Shown in pieces: positions 38,461 to 45,944 of a stretch of 53,218 bases of DNA. The stretch comes from a virus. The notes below the pieces were generated by a model. It saw nothing but the letters and a program-made list of their open reading frames with translations, was not told where the DNA came from and searched no databases. Made by a program: the position numbers and the translations under genes. The stretch spans positions 1-53,218 of IMG/VR virus record IMGVR_UViG_3300037150_000044. The stretch is one strand, 5' to 3'. Position 1 is the stretch's first letter. The number at the start of each line of letters is the position of its first letter.

Positions 38461-38898
38461 ATGAAAACGCACACTTTACATTTCGATGGCTCATGTTGGC
38501 CTAACCCGGCTGGCATAGCGGCGTTCGGCTACGTACTTCAAGGAGAAGACCTGCGTCTTGATAAATCGGGTGTGATCGGAACCGGACCAGAGATGAGTAA
38601 CAATTTGGCCGAATTCTATGCGTTGGCAAAAGGACTTGAAGCGTATGCAGAAAACATAGGCTCAGGTCACCTTCAAGTTTTTGGGGATAGCGAAATGGTC
38701 ATCAAAATGATGAACCGGGTTTTGCGTACCCAAGAACTGAAGGGAAATCCAGATAAACTTTACTACCCGGCGTACGAGGGAGCGGTAGAGATTATGAACA
38801 CATTGTTGCTTCGCGGAACCAAGATCGATTTTTCGTGGATACCGCGCGAGGAAAACACAGTGTGTGACGACTTGAGCAAAGCTCACAATAATAAATAA
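38461..38898 (+). CDS. RNase H-like protein
   Basis: HFDGSCWPNPAGIAAFGYV carries the first active-site Asp, GTGPEMSNNLAEFYALAKGL the Glu, VFGDSEMVIKMM the second Asp and NTVCDDLSKA the last Asp of the RNase HI fold (given in parts). RNase HI removes RNA from RNA-DNA hybrids such as replication primers. It sits opposite the DNA polymerase gene at the divergent promoter. AAGGA abuts the ATG; the start may be used leaderless. Confidence 0.87.
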   Translation: MKTHTLHFDGSCWPNPAGIAAFGYVLQGEDLRLDKSGVIGTGPEMSNNLAEFYALAKGLEAYAENIGSGHLQVFGDSEMVIKMMNRVLRTQELKGNPDKLYYPAYEGAVEIMNTLLLRGTKIDFSWIPREENTVCDDLSKAHNNK

Positions 38899-38907
38899 AA
38901 ATAGGTG

Positions 38908-38936
38908 TTGACATTCTCGACCGACTGTGATATCTT
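38908..38936 (+). promoter_or_regulatory. Rightward promoter
   Basis: TTGACA (38908-38913) and TATCTT (38931-38936), spacer 17 bases. It opens a 440-base leader before the gene at 39377. Confidence 0.68.
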
Positions 38937-39376
38937 TGTAAAACAAGGGCTTGGACTGTAAGTCCTACAGAAGTACAGTACAAATCGAGAAAAGTAAGAG
39001 CATTCTGGGTAAGACCAGTTTCTCCGGGCTACGCAGGGGTAGTGATCCCCTCACAAGTTTACCGCTAATTCTATTGGATTCAGTAGTTTATGAACTCCAG
39101 TAGTAGTACGCGAAGTGGTGGCGCGTCCCGGTCAATAAAAACGTTTAGTCAAAAATGCTCATCAAACTGGTGACTGGTATCATTCATTCGAGACTGATTC
39201 TAAGGTGTTCATATCCTTAGGAGGTCGTGGGTGAGGAGGGGAGGGTCACTCTCAGTGCTATCCGACAGGAATACTCTATTCTTTTACACTGTTCTAAGCG
39301 TTCAGACAACGGCTTGGGATCGCGTACTAAGAACGGAGGGGAGGAAAGCCGAAGGTGTATCTAAAAGGAGAACACG
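38937..39376 (+). other. Long untranslated leader with hairpins
   Basis: No gene is seen over 440 bases. Small structures include GGAC-TGTAA-GTCC at 38951, CTGGGTAAGACCAG at 39006 (the same word as the anticodon arm of the tRNA-like gene at 34113), AGGGGTAGTGATCCCCT at 39038, and CTAAGG...CCTTAG at 39202. The stretch may be a regulatory leader or a non-coding RNA; parts resemble tRNA arms but do not close into a cloverleaf. Confidence 0.4.
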
Positions 39377-39547
39377 TTGAATTTCAAGCCTAAAAGTCCT
39401 ACAAGTCTTTCAATGTCAAAGATTTACAGGGATAACAACAACACCACAAACTATCAAACAAAGGGATTGAGGCGGTTGTCGGTGTTCAGCGATAGGGAAG
39501 GAATCGTGGTATATGTCCCTCCAAAGCCTTCAAATACAGCCCACTAG
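39377..39547 (+). CDS. Small protein, TTG start (56 aa)
   Basis: AAGGAG six bases before a TTG opens a 56-codon frame. It is basic and contains NNNTTNYQTKGLRRLSVFSD. The only start near the ribosome site is TTG. No family recognised. Confidence 0.5.
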   Translation: MNFKPKSPTSLSMSKIYRDNNNTTNYQTKGLRRLSVFSDREGIVVYVPPKPSNTAH

Positions 39548-39593
39548 GGGTTTATTTTCATCAATGTTTATGCGGATTTGCCAGCGCGGGGTA

Positions 39594-39622
39594 TTGACAA
39601 ATGCCAAAAGTAGTGCTAAGAT
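39594..39622 (+). promoter_or_regulatory. Rightward promoter with extended -10
   Basis: TTGACA (39594-39599) and TAAGAT (39617-39622) with 17 bases between; TG precedes the -10 box as in extended -10 promoters. Confidence 0.7.
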
Positions 39623-39702
39623 AGTAACTAGGAGTTGAGCATAGGAGCCACCCGGATACGCGAGTTCGCAAGAACTTCCACCGGGGGACGACACGCAAGA
39701 TC

Positions 39703-39744
39703 GGGGCGGGCCTCCTCCTACGGCAGCAATGTCGTACCCGCCCC
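39703..39744 (+). repeat. Hairpin just ahead of a ribosome site
   Basis: GGGGCGGG and CCCGCCCC pair perfectly over a 26-base loop ending five bases ahead of AGAGGA, the ribosome site of the next gene. It could affect translation or mRNA life. Confidence 0.45.
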
Positions 39745-39757
39745 ACTAAGAGGATTT

Positions 39758-40021
39758 ATGAACACAGGAATGGAAGCTGGCAATACAAACGAGAACCTAC
39801 GCGGAACTGATCGTGATGTCGTCGTAGCCCAGAGCAAAGCGAAGGAGGGTCTGCCCAGTGCAGAAGACCTCGATGCCGTAGCAATGGAGCATGAGATGAC
39901 GCAGGCAACCGCAAAGGCTCTCGAACAAGACCCTAACGTTGATTATGTATCCCGCGAGGAGTTTGAAAGTTTACTTGCGCGTATTGATTCGTTCAACTCT
40001 AGATCAGGTCACAAACTTTAG
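39758..40021 (+). CDS. Hypothetical protein (87 aa)
   Basis: AGAGGA precedes the ATG at 39758; the frame is open further upstream but with no site there. It is acidic and helical (LPSAEDLDAVAMEHEMTQAT). The stop TAG at 40019-40021 overlaps the first base of the tRNA-Asn. Function unknown. Confidence 0.62.
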   Translation: MNTGMEAGNTNENLRGTDRDVVVAQSKAKEGLPSAEDLDAVAMEHEMTQATAKALEQDPNVDYVSREEFESLLARIDSFNSRSGHKL

Positions 40022-40094
40022 GCATCTAGCACAATGGTAGTGCGCTCCGCTGTTACCGGAAGGGTTGAGGGTTCGAGTCCCCCGTTGCCTGCCA
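40020..40094 (+). tRNA. tRNA-Asn (GTT), CCA encoded
   Basis: Acceptor AGGCATC/GTTGCCT, D-arm GCAC...GTGC, anticodon loop CTGTTAC (GTT), T-arm with TTCGAGT and a CCA end. One acceptor pair is T-T. Its first base lies inside the stop codon of the gene before it. Confidence 0.85.
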
Positions 40095-40188
40095 TTTTCT
40101 CAGAGTGTCAACCACTAAACTGCGCCGTCCGAAAAGGAACCAACGGTGTCATAAGGCAGTGTGCTGAGAATCCCGAACGGGAATAAAG

Positions 40189-40218
40189 TTGACATAAGTA
40201 ACGTGAGTGCGGTATAAT
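40189..40218 (+). promoter_or_regulatory. Rightward promoter for tRNA-Thr
   Basis: TTGACA (40189-40194) and TATAAT (40213-40218), spacer 18 bases, both consensus. Transcription would begin near 40225, just ahead of the tRNA at 40237. Confidence 0.8.
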
Positions 40219-40236
40219 GATCCCGTACGGTAATTT

Positions 40237-40312
40237 GCCAGCGTAGCTCAATGGGAAGAGCAACGCACCTGTAATGCGAAGGTTGGGAGTTCAAGTCTCT
40301 TCGTTGGCTCCA
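40237..40312 (+). tRNA. tRNA, anticodon position TGT (Thr), with C33
   Basis: A clean cloverleaf: acceptor GCCAGCG/CGTTGGC, D-arm GCTC...GAGC, anticodon loop CCTGTAA, T-loop TTCAAGT, encoded CCA. The anticodon by position is TGT (Thr). Base 33, almost always T, is C. A Tyr reading (GTA) would need a frame shift of the loop, so Thr is preferred. Confidence 0.75.
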
Positions 40313-40313
40313 C

Positions 40314-40342
40314 TTGACAACCGTGTTCACTTCCGGTACAAT
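40314..40342 (+). promoter_or_regulatory. Rightward promoter for tRNA-Ala
   Basis: TTGACA (40314-40319) and TACAAT (40337-40342), spacer 17 bases. It starts two bases after the tRNA-Thr ends and serves the region with tRNA-Ala. Confidence 0.78.
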
Positions 40343-40451
40343 AGATGAAGATTGAAGTCTCCCGTAAATCCGGGGGCGTTTGGAGGGACCGAGAAACCTC
40401 TCTGCGTAACGCTTAGGCGTGGTGCCCGCAAAGTAGGCACAGACATTCAGT

Positions 40452-40526
40452 GGGCGATTGGTATAGTTGGGAACACACTACCCTTGCGCGGTTGAGTCTA
40501 CGGTTCGACCCCGTAATTGTCCACCA
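40452..40526 (+). tRNA. tRNA-Ala (TGC), CCA encoded
   Basis: Acceptor GGGCGAT/ATTGTCC (G-T pairs), anticodon loop CTTGCGC with TGC, T-arm TACGG-TTCGACC-CCGTA, then A-CCA. The D-arm is weak. Confidence 0.72.
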
Positions 40527-40866
40527 ATTTGAATCTGGTATGCCGTCCAAGGACAAAACGGCTTGAGTTTGAAATGCACGGCCCTTCGGGGATACAGCCG
40601 TGACATAGCTGGATACCGTCAGACGGCTTCGGTCGTACGGGTCGCAATGCCAGCCGTCCATTGCAAACGTGAGCATGAGTCAATTTGAACTTGTCGGTTC
40701 CCTTTGTCCCGAACCGTCACTGCGACGGAGCAGTAACAATTCCGCTCAACACCCGCGCAAGCGGGACATTTTACAACGCGCACCCTCTATCCCATTTGAT
40801 CAATCTGGGTAGCTAACAGAGGTGCCGTGCCCGTATCAAAATCGGGCAATATCTGGGGCCAACATC
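40527..40866 (+). other. Gene-free stretch with a terminator-like hairpin
   Basis: No gene seen over 340 bases. CCCGC-GCAA-GCGGG followed by ACATTTT at 40752-40772 resembles a terminator. GGTTCGGGACAAAGGGAACC-type symmetry and CGTCACTGCGACGG small hairpins also lie here. It probably ends the tRNA transcript and begins the head operon. Confidence 0.4.
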
Positions 40867-41301
40867 ATGAAGACTGAAGTAAGACTCAAACGAGGAGCCT
40901 TGTCACACTTCAGGAAGCTGGCCCGCAACTCGCCCAACGAGCTTATGGCTTTGTTGATCGGTGAAGTGGTGAACGCTAAGCTGACAGTAGTTGACAGCTT
41001 TGAGTACGCCAAGGAATATGCAGAGAGCAGCCCGAGCAGGGTTGTGTGGTATCAATCAGAACTTGAACGAGTTCAGAAGAAAGCAGAGGCGCGTGGGAGA
41101 CGCGTTGTAGGCTTCATTCACTCGCATCCTCAATGGGATGCTGTGATGTCGCTTGCTGATTCAGAAGTTGTGATGCACTACGGCTACCGCATTTGCGGTA
41201 TCGTCAGCACACACGGGCGCAAGACGCGCACACGCTTCTGGGTCACCGATAGTTGTCTTCCGAGCGAAATCAAATATGTCAAAAAGGCTACAGGCTCCTA
41301 G
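40867..41301 (+). CDS. JAB/MPN-domain protein (JAMM motif)
   Basis: The stretch GFIHSHPQWDAVMSLADSE contains the JAMM zinc motif H-x-H-P...S...D, with an E in ALLIGEV completing it. JAMM proteins are metal-dependent isopeptidases or proteases (RadC/JAB fold); phage tail proteins of this type process peptidoglycan, but here it stands alone before the packaging genes. The start at 40867 follows a weak site, so an earlier ATG at 40822 is possible. Confidence 0.75.
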   Translation: MKTEVRLKRGALSHFRKLARNSPNELMALLIGEVVNAKLTVVDSFEYAKEYAESSPSRVVWYQSELERVQKKAEARGRRVVGFIHSHPQWDAVMSLADSEVVMHYGYRICGIVSTHGRKTRTRFWVTDSCLPSEIKYVKKATGS

Positions 41302-41590
41302 ATACAAAGCGTTGATTGCGTACCTTGAAGGTGTCATGGTTGACCCTAAAGCTACCGGCGAGAAGCGCATGAAGGCGGCTATAAAGCTGCACGAATTCTA
41401 CCTTGAGTTCGAGGCCGGGGACAGTCGAGCTAAGGCTCACGCCCGAAAGTTAGAGTTGCGAAAGTTGCAGATCGAGAATCCTAACCTTCCGTTGCCCGCA
41501 TCGGAGATAGAGCGCACGCCCCTTGAGGATGATACAGTTGACGAAGCCGTTGCCTTCATCAAGAGCGGAGGTAAGAGTGCAAGCGTTTAG
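41276..41590 (+). CDS. Hypothetical protein, candidate small terminase-like (104 aa)
   Basis: An alpha-helical protein (RYKALIAYLEGVMVDPKATGEKRMKAAIKL) with an elongated charged second half. The position before the large terminase and the helical opening recall small terminase subunits, but no HTH signature is clear. It overlaps both neighbours. Confidence 0.55.
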   Translation: MSKRLQAPRYKALIAYLEGVMVDPKATGEKRMKAAIKLHEFYLEFEAGDSRAKAHARKLELRKLQIENPNLPLPASEIERTPLEDDTVDEAVAFIKSGGKSASV

Positions 41591-41801
41591 TGTAACTGTA
41601 GAGGACGCGCAGCAGTTTGCTAAGGTCTGGAACTACAAGGGCATTGCAATGCCTCTCGACAAGATTCATTGCCAATTCGCTTGTGACTACGCGAACGTAG
41701 CAATACGCAGCTTCATGCAGTACATTGCAGAGCAGGCCGCTGCTAAGAAGAAGGCAGCCGAGGAAGCAGCGAAACCGAAGATCACATTGGAGACCGCATG
41801 A
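41577..41801 (+). CDS. Hypothetical protein, GTG start (74 aa)
   Basis: GGAGG lies five bases before the GTG at 41577, which I prefer to the longer frame. It has FSVTVEDAQQFAKVWNYKGI and a Lys/Ala-rich tail (AAAKKKAAEEAAKPK). No family recognised. Confidence 0.58.
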   Translation: MQAFSVTVEDAQQFAKVWNYKGIAMPLDKIHCQFACDYANVAIRSFMQYIAEQAAAKKKAAEEAAKPKITLETA

Positions 41802-41950
41802 GCGAACCGATCGAACAGCAACGCGCAGGCAACGACGTTTCTGTTTCAAAGGTAACTTTAGCGAAAACTGCGCAGCCATTTATGTGCCCCGAGTGCGGGC
41901 AGCGATACCCTCCGATCACTTATCCGATCAGCCAGAAGAACCCTTACTAA
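41798..41950 (+). CDS. Small zinc-motif protein (50 aa)
   Basis: The frame begins with ATG at 41798 overlapping the previous stop (ATGA). It contains CPECGQRYPP, a single CxxC pair. Function unknown. Confidence 0.58.
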   Translation: MSEPIEQQRAGNDVSVSKVTLAKTAQPFMCPECGQRYPPITYPISQKNPY

Positions 41951-41962
41951 AGGAGAATCACC

Positions 41963-42139
41963 ATACTTTATCAACGACCTAGTTTTACTTTGCCTGCTAA
42001 GAGTCCTGTGACTAGCGAGAAAAACTGGGATAGAGCTTTTTTGACTGAGGAGCAGTTTGAATCTAAATACGGACCTAATGAGTACTGGGCGGCGATCCCA
42101 ATAGATAGCGTCCCCGACGCTACAGGTTTTTCAGAGTAA
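41963..42139 (+). CDS. Small protein, apparently starting with AUA (58 aa)
   Basis: AAAGGAG lies seven bases before ATA at 41963-41965, and the reading goes on for 58 codons to a stop just before a terminator. The in-frame TAA of the gene before lies only 12 bases upstream, so no ATG, GTG or TTG can serve near the site. The next possible start (a TTG ten codons in) has no ribosome site. It reads like a real protein (FTLPAKSPVTSEKNWDRAFL and EEQFESKYGPNEYW). No family recognised. Confidence 0.62.
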   Translation: MLYQRPSFTLPAKSPVTSEKNWDRAFLTEEQFESKYGPNEYWAAIPIDSVPDATGFSE

Positions 42140-42165
42140 CGGCTTCCTTCGGGGAGCCGTTTTCA
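42139..42165 (+). terminator. Rho-independent terminator
   Basis: ACGGCTTCC, TTCG, GGGGAGCCGT and then TTTTC form a strong GC stem with a T run, right after the AUA-start gene. The HNH gene follows with its own site. Confidence 0.8.
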
Positions 42166-42186
42166 TTTGCGTTGGAGGTTCTGCTG

Positions 42187-42729
42187 ATGGGCGATAGAAC
42201 AATAGACATGTCCGGAAAACGGATCGGCAAGTTGCACTGCCTTCGCAAGTCGGATAAAAAGTTGTACGGTAGTAACCAAGCTATTTGGGAATGCAAGTGC
42301 GACTGCGGTAATGAGATTCTAGTTCCGGGCCAAGCTCTGCGTAAGGACACGACTAGATCGTGCCGCGATTGCTATACTTCCGGTAGTCGAGTTATAGGTA
42401 CCACTAGAAACACATTGTACCTGCAATGCCGCCAAGGAGCTAACGACAGGGGTTATGATTTTTCTATAACCCGCGAAGAGTTTGCTGGCATCATATCCAA
42501 AGATTGTCGCTACTGCGGAATAAAGCCTTTTGCAACGCGAGGCCCGGAGTGGGACAGAGTAGTTTACAATGGTGTGGATAGGGAAGATAACACCCGAGGA
42601 TATGTTTTAGATAATTGTGTGCCTTGCTGTAAGGTGTGTAACGTTGCCAAGCGTTCCCTTACGGTCGAAGAGTTTTTGACATGGGTAAGGCGGATTTATG
42701 AGCACAATTATGGAGGAAGTAATACCTAG
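42187..42729 (+). CDS. HNH homing endonuclease with N-terminal zinc ribbon
   Basis: WECKCDCGNEILVPG and SCRDC give an N-terminal zinc ribbon; CRYCGIKPF, NGVDREDNTRGYVLDNCVPCC and NVAKRSLT form the HNH core of a well-known phage family (a homing-like nuclease inserted between head genes). Start at ATG 42187, eight bases after GGAGG. It is preceded by a terminator, so it may need its own promoter or readthrough. Confidence 0.9.
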   Translation: MGDRTIDMSGKRIGKLHCLRKSDKKLYGSNQAIWECKCDCGNEILVPGQALRKDTTRSCRDCYTSGSRVIGTTRNTLYLQCRQGANDRGYDFSITREEFAGIISKDCRYCGIKPFATRGPEWDRVVYNGVDREDNTRGYVLDNCVPCCKVCNVAKRSLTVEEFLTWVRRIYEHNYGGSNT

Positions 42730-43213
42730 ACTGTGGGTTGGCGATGATGCCGCCTACGAGAGGGTAAAAGACAATTCAAGTTGGAAGACTCTACGGTGTT
42801 GTAAATTTGGTCCGGGTGGTCACAAAGAAACTCTGAAATACCCATCCAACGCCGCTCCGAAAGGGCCGGATTACCTGTCAGTTGAACGCCCTAATCGTAT
42901 GGCGTTGAATTACATCGACGCGCACGATCCGAACCTAATCCCGCTGGCAATGGTTGAAGCGGGTCTGAGATACATCGACAAGCAGTTGGCTGCTGGCAGC
43001 AAAGTCCTTGTTGCCTGCAACGCTGGTCACTCCCGTGGCCCTACCACTGCGCTTCTCTACCTGAGAGCAATCGGTGACCTGACAGGTAGCTTTCATCAAT
43101 CTGAGAACCTGTTCAGAACAATTTACGATAAGTACGACCCCGGTATAGGTACGCGAACATTCGCGCATAGCAACTGGGATTACTTCAAGAATTACTTACG
43201 AAAGGAAAATTGA
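42698..43213 (+). CDS. Dual-specificity phosphatase-like protein
   Basis: VLVACNAGHSRGPTTALLYL is the C-x(5)-R loop of cysteine phosphatases (HC-x-x-G-x-x-R type), here A-C-N-A-G-H-S-R-G. The fold fits small dual-specificity or atypical phosphatases, which may act on proteins or on RNA 5' ends. It overlaps the HNH gene end. Confidence 0.72.
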   Translation: MSTIMEEVIPRLWVGDDAAYERVKDNSSWKTLRCCKFGPGGHKETLKYPSNAAPKGPDYLSVERPNRMALNYIDAHDPNLIPLAMVEAGLRYIDKQLAAGSKVLVACNAGHSRGPTTALLYLRAIGDLTGSFHQSENLFRTIYDKYDPGIGTRTFAHSNWDYFKNYLRKEN

Positions 43214-43214
43214 A

Positions 43215-43583
43215 ATGGCAGAATGGAAATCAGCAGTCGCAGAACACATGGGCGGCCACCACGAAGGCGAGAAGCCAGCTAAAAAGATCAAAAGTATTGA
43301 ACACCATCATTCCGCAAATGGAGACCACGTTCTGGTTCATAAGCATACCCACCCCGAACACCACCCGGACGAGGAACACACGAAACGAGGAGATGATGAA
43401 TTAGTGCATCACATGCTCAAGCACGCGGGAACACCGAACGAGGGCGAAGCAGAGTCCGAGCCTAACGCAGCAGCAGCTATGAGTGACCCAGCCAATGCCG
43501 CAGCAGCGGGCGCACCGCCAGCCGCAGCAGCACCGGCAGGAGCACCGGCACCAGCAGCTATGCCAGCCGCAGGGGGTATGTAA
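43215..43583 (+). CDS. His-rich protein with Ala/Pro tail (122 aa)
   Basis: The first 75 residues are His- and Glu-rich (EHHHSANGDHVLVHKHTHPE), suitable for metal binding; the last 45 are Ala/Pro low complexity. AAGGA precedes the ATG, and the stop overlaps the next start (TAATG). Function unknown. Confidence 0.64.
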   Translation: MAEWKSAVAEHMGGHHEGEKPAKKIKSIEHHHSANGDHVLVHKHTHPEHHPDEEHTKRGDDELVHHMLKHAGTPNEGEAESEPNAAAAMSDPANAAAAGAPPAAAAPAGAPAPAAMPAAGGM

Positions 43584-43801
43584 TGAAGAACCATTCACTG
43601 CACCGCGCTTTAGCGCACTTGAATCACGGCGGCCTGCATCGCGCGCTCGGCGTTCCTGAGGGCGAGACCATCCCAGAGGAAAAGCTGGACAAGGCCAAGA
43701 ATAGTACCAACCCACACATCGCAAAGATGGCGCAGTTCGCACATACGATGGAAGGTTGGAAGCACGGCGGTGACAAAGATCACGACGCCGACGATAAGTA
43801 G
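43583..43801 (+). CDS. Small His-rich conserved phage protein (72 aa)
   Basis: The pattern LNHGGLHRALGVPEGETIPE recalls a short protein found near head genes in many phages (K-G-G-L-H-x-x-L-G-V-P-x-G-E-x-I-P). Ends with a Lys/Asp/His tail. Overlaps its neighbour as TAATG. Function unknown. Confidence 0.68.
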   Translation: MKNHSLHRALAHLNHGGLHRALGVPEGETIPEEKLDKAKNSTNPHIAKMAQFAHTMEGWKHGGDKDHDADDK

Positions 43802-43822
43802 ACATCATGACCGGGGAGGGTT

Positions 43823-45871
43823 ATGAAGCTAACAAAACTGCGCGACCTGTTTGAGTCTGCGCGTCATAACCCGAACTATCATTACCGCGAACTCAGTGAC
43901 GAGACTTATCAGGAGATGGCAACCGCCAGCTTCAACAAGCTCACAGAGTCGCAGTCTAAGCGAGTCGTTTCCAGTTGGAAAGATTCAGTCACGGACAAAA
44001 TAAACTTAGAAGAGTGGGATGTTGCAAAGCATACCTCAGAGCTTGTGAAGTTTCGCTTCATGGCACAGACGAATCTCTTCTTCATGTGTCATCTCTTGGA
44101 AACCTACAAGCAGACCACAGTGAACACGCACGAAGAGATTTGCAACAAGTTCTTCGTGCAAAAGAATCCGACATTCACCACCTTTGAATCGTTTGCCAAA
44201 CAGTACACCGATCTGAAAGACCGAATGCTCCTCGTACCCCGAGGCGGATTCAAGTCGTCTATCGACATCGCGGATTGCGTGCAGTGGATCGCGTGCTTCC
44301 CTGCGGTGACGATTCTTATTCTCACCGGCGTGTATAAACTCGCAAGCGACTTCGTTGGAGAGCTACGCGGACACTTCACATTGGAGAACACCGAGGACAT
44401 CAACGAGGAGACCAAGAAGATCAAGCTCCGTCCTAAGTTGTTCTTCGATGACGAGACCGGCGTGTGGTCTTCCAGTATGTTTCAGGTGATGTTCCCTGAA
44501 CACTGCATACCACCGGGAGAAGGAACTCAATTTGAGTACGAGTCGCCAGCGGGCGGCCATGAGAAGGAACCAACAGTACGGGCAGCATCTATCGAGCAGG
44601 CTCTCGCCGGTATGCACTTTGCCGTCATGAAGCTGGACGACGTTGTGACCAACGAGAACAGCCAGACGGTTGACCGACTCATCAAGGTGAGTAAGCAGAT
44701 CAGCATTGATCGCGCTATGCTTCACCCTTACGGATTCATGGACGTAATCGGTACGTGGTATGACGAGAAGGATTACTACGGACTGAAGATCAAACAGCAA
44801 GAGACCTTTGCTAAGGACGAAGGGTTACTCGACTGCGTGAAAGGTACCGTGGATTCAGGACGCTTCGAGATAAGCGTTGACACAAAGATTTATCTGCGCA
44901 GCGCGTTGTGGCTCACGCAGACGGCTGTTGATTTGGGCAAGACCGACCTAGATGCGAAAGCACAGGACTACGAGTTGTGGTTCCCTGAACGGTTGGATTT
45001 CAAGTTCCTATCAACTGAGCGAAAGACAGACCCAGAAGGGTTTGCTATCAAGTACCTCAACAATCCGCGAAAGATTCATCGTATCAAGTTTGACCGTGCT
45101 CTTCTCCTAAAGCGCACCATACCGCATAACCAGTTGCCCCCTCAAGGGATTGTCGTGACGACTATCGACACCGCGTACTCCACAAAGTCGTGGGCTGATT
45201 ATACGGTCATTCTCACTACCCTCATTTATGGGGGACGTTTCTACATCATCAACATGGTGCGGGGACGGTTCAGCGAGTACGAGCTACCGGCAGTCATTGC
45301 AGCCACAGGCCACAAGTGGAAACCCAAGCGCATTGCGATTGAGGATTCTGTAGGTGTGAAGTGGATGGGACGCGAACTCCGCCGAGAGATGGACAAGTTG
45401 CAGATCAGCATTCCAGTCGAGTACGTTTCGTTGGGTCTGGGTAACAAGTCTAAGTCGAAGCAGTTGAAGGCTAAGCCAGTGCTCAGATTGTTGGGCGACG
45501 AGCGAATGTACTTCCTCAACTCTTGCGAGGGATTGAACGAACTGTACAACGAACTTGAAGCATTTACCGGAACGTCTGACGACGCCCACGACGACATCGT
45601 TTCCGCCTTATCATTGCTAGTCGAACAATTCAGTTCGTATGCTGATGCAGGCGCGAGAGTAACGAGTGTGGACGCGCAGTACGTGAGCGACAAACAGAAT
45701 TACGAGCGTCATCAGTTGATCTACGGGTTGGGCAAGTACGCTAAGTTCAACGCCAACCAGATGATCAACGATGACAACCCTGTCACCAACTTCCAGTTGG
45801 AAAATGACAGCCGGTTCCGAGAACCGCAAGGGCCAGCAGATGTTGACCCGTTCGCAGATTTGTGTGTGTAA
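43823..45871 (+). CDS. terL: Terminase large subunit (ATPase and nuclease)
   Basis: A 682-residue motor. The ATPase part has LLVPRGGFKSSID (Walker A, near residue 140) and FAVMKLDDVV (Walker B, near residue 268). The nuclease part has TTIDTAYS (near 448), AIEDSVGVKW (near 506) and DDAHDDIVSALSLL (near 585), the three acidic sites of the RNase H-like fold. It packs DNA into the head. GGGGAGGG precedes the ATG. It is followed by an inverted repeat and a GIY-YIG endonuclease gene. Confidence 0.95.
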   Translation: MKLTKLRDLFESARHNPNYHYRELSDETYQEMATASFNKLTESQSKRVVSSWKDSVTDKINLEEWDVAKHTSELVKFRFMAQTNLFFMCHLLETYKQTTVNTHEEICNKFFVQKNPTFTTFESFAKQYTDLKDRMLLVPRGGFKSSIDIADCVQWIACFPAVTILILTGVYKLASDFVGELRGHFTLENTEDINEETKKIKLRPKLFFDDETGVWSSSMFQVMFPEHCIPPGEGTQFEYESPAGGHEKEPTVRAASIEQALAGMHFAVMKLDDVVTNENSQTVDRLIKVSKQISIDRAMLHPYGFMDVIGTWYDEKDYYGLKIKQQETFAKDEGLLDCVKGTVDSGRFEISVDTKIYLRSALWLTQTAVDLGKTDLDAKAQDYELWFPERLDFKFLSTERKTDPEGFAIKYLNNPRKIHRIKFDRALLLKRTIPHNQLPPQGIVVTTIDTAYSTKSWADYTVILTTLIYGGRFYIINMVRGRFSEYELPAVIAATGHKWKPKRIAIEDSVGVKWMGRELRREMDKLQISIPVEYVSLGLGNKSKSKQLKAKPVLRLLGDERMYFLNSCEGLNELYNELEAFTGTSDDAHDDIVSALSLLVEQFSSYADAGARVTSVDAQYVSDKQNYERHQLIYGLGKYAKFNANQMINDDNPVTNFQLENDSRFREPQGPADVDPFADLCV

Positions 45872-45877
45872 GGGATC

Positions 45878-45915
45878 ATATATTGCACCTAAAGTGGGTT
45901 TATGGTGCAATATAT
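45878..45915 (+). repeat. Perfect inverted repeat between terminase and endonuclease gene
   Basis: ATATATTGCACC and GGTGCAATATAT form a 12-base-pair stem over a 14-base loop right after the terminase stop. No T run follows, so it is more likely an mRNA end or processing structure, or a mark of the GIY-YIG insertion. Confidence 0.6.
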
Positions 45916-45944
45916 GGCACCTTATTAGCTCTTGAGGAGATTCA

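Noticed and set aside
38935-39000. A tRNA-Tyr reading of CTGTAAG
   Set aside because: The anticodon arm is there but neither acceptor nor T-stem can be closed.
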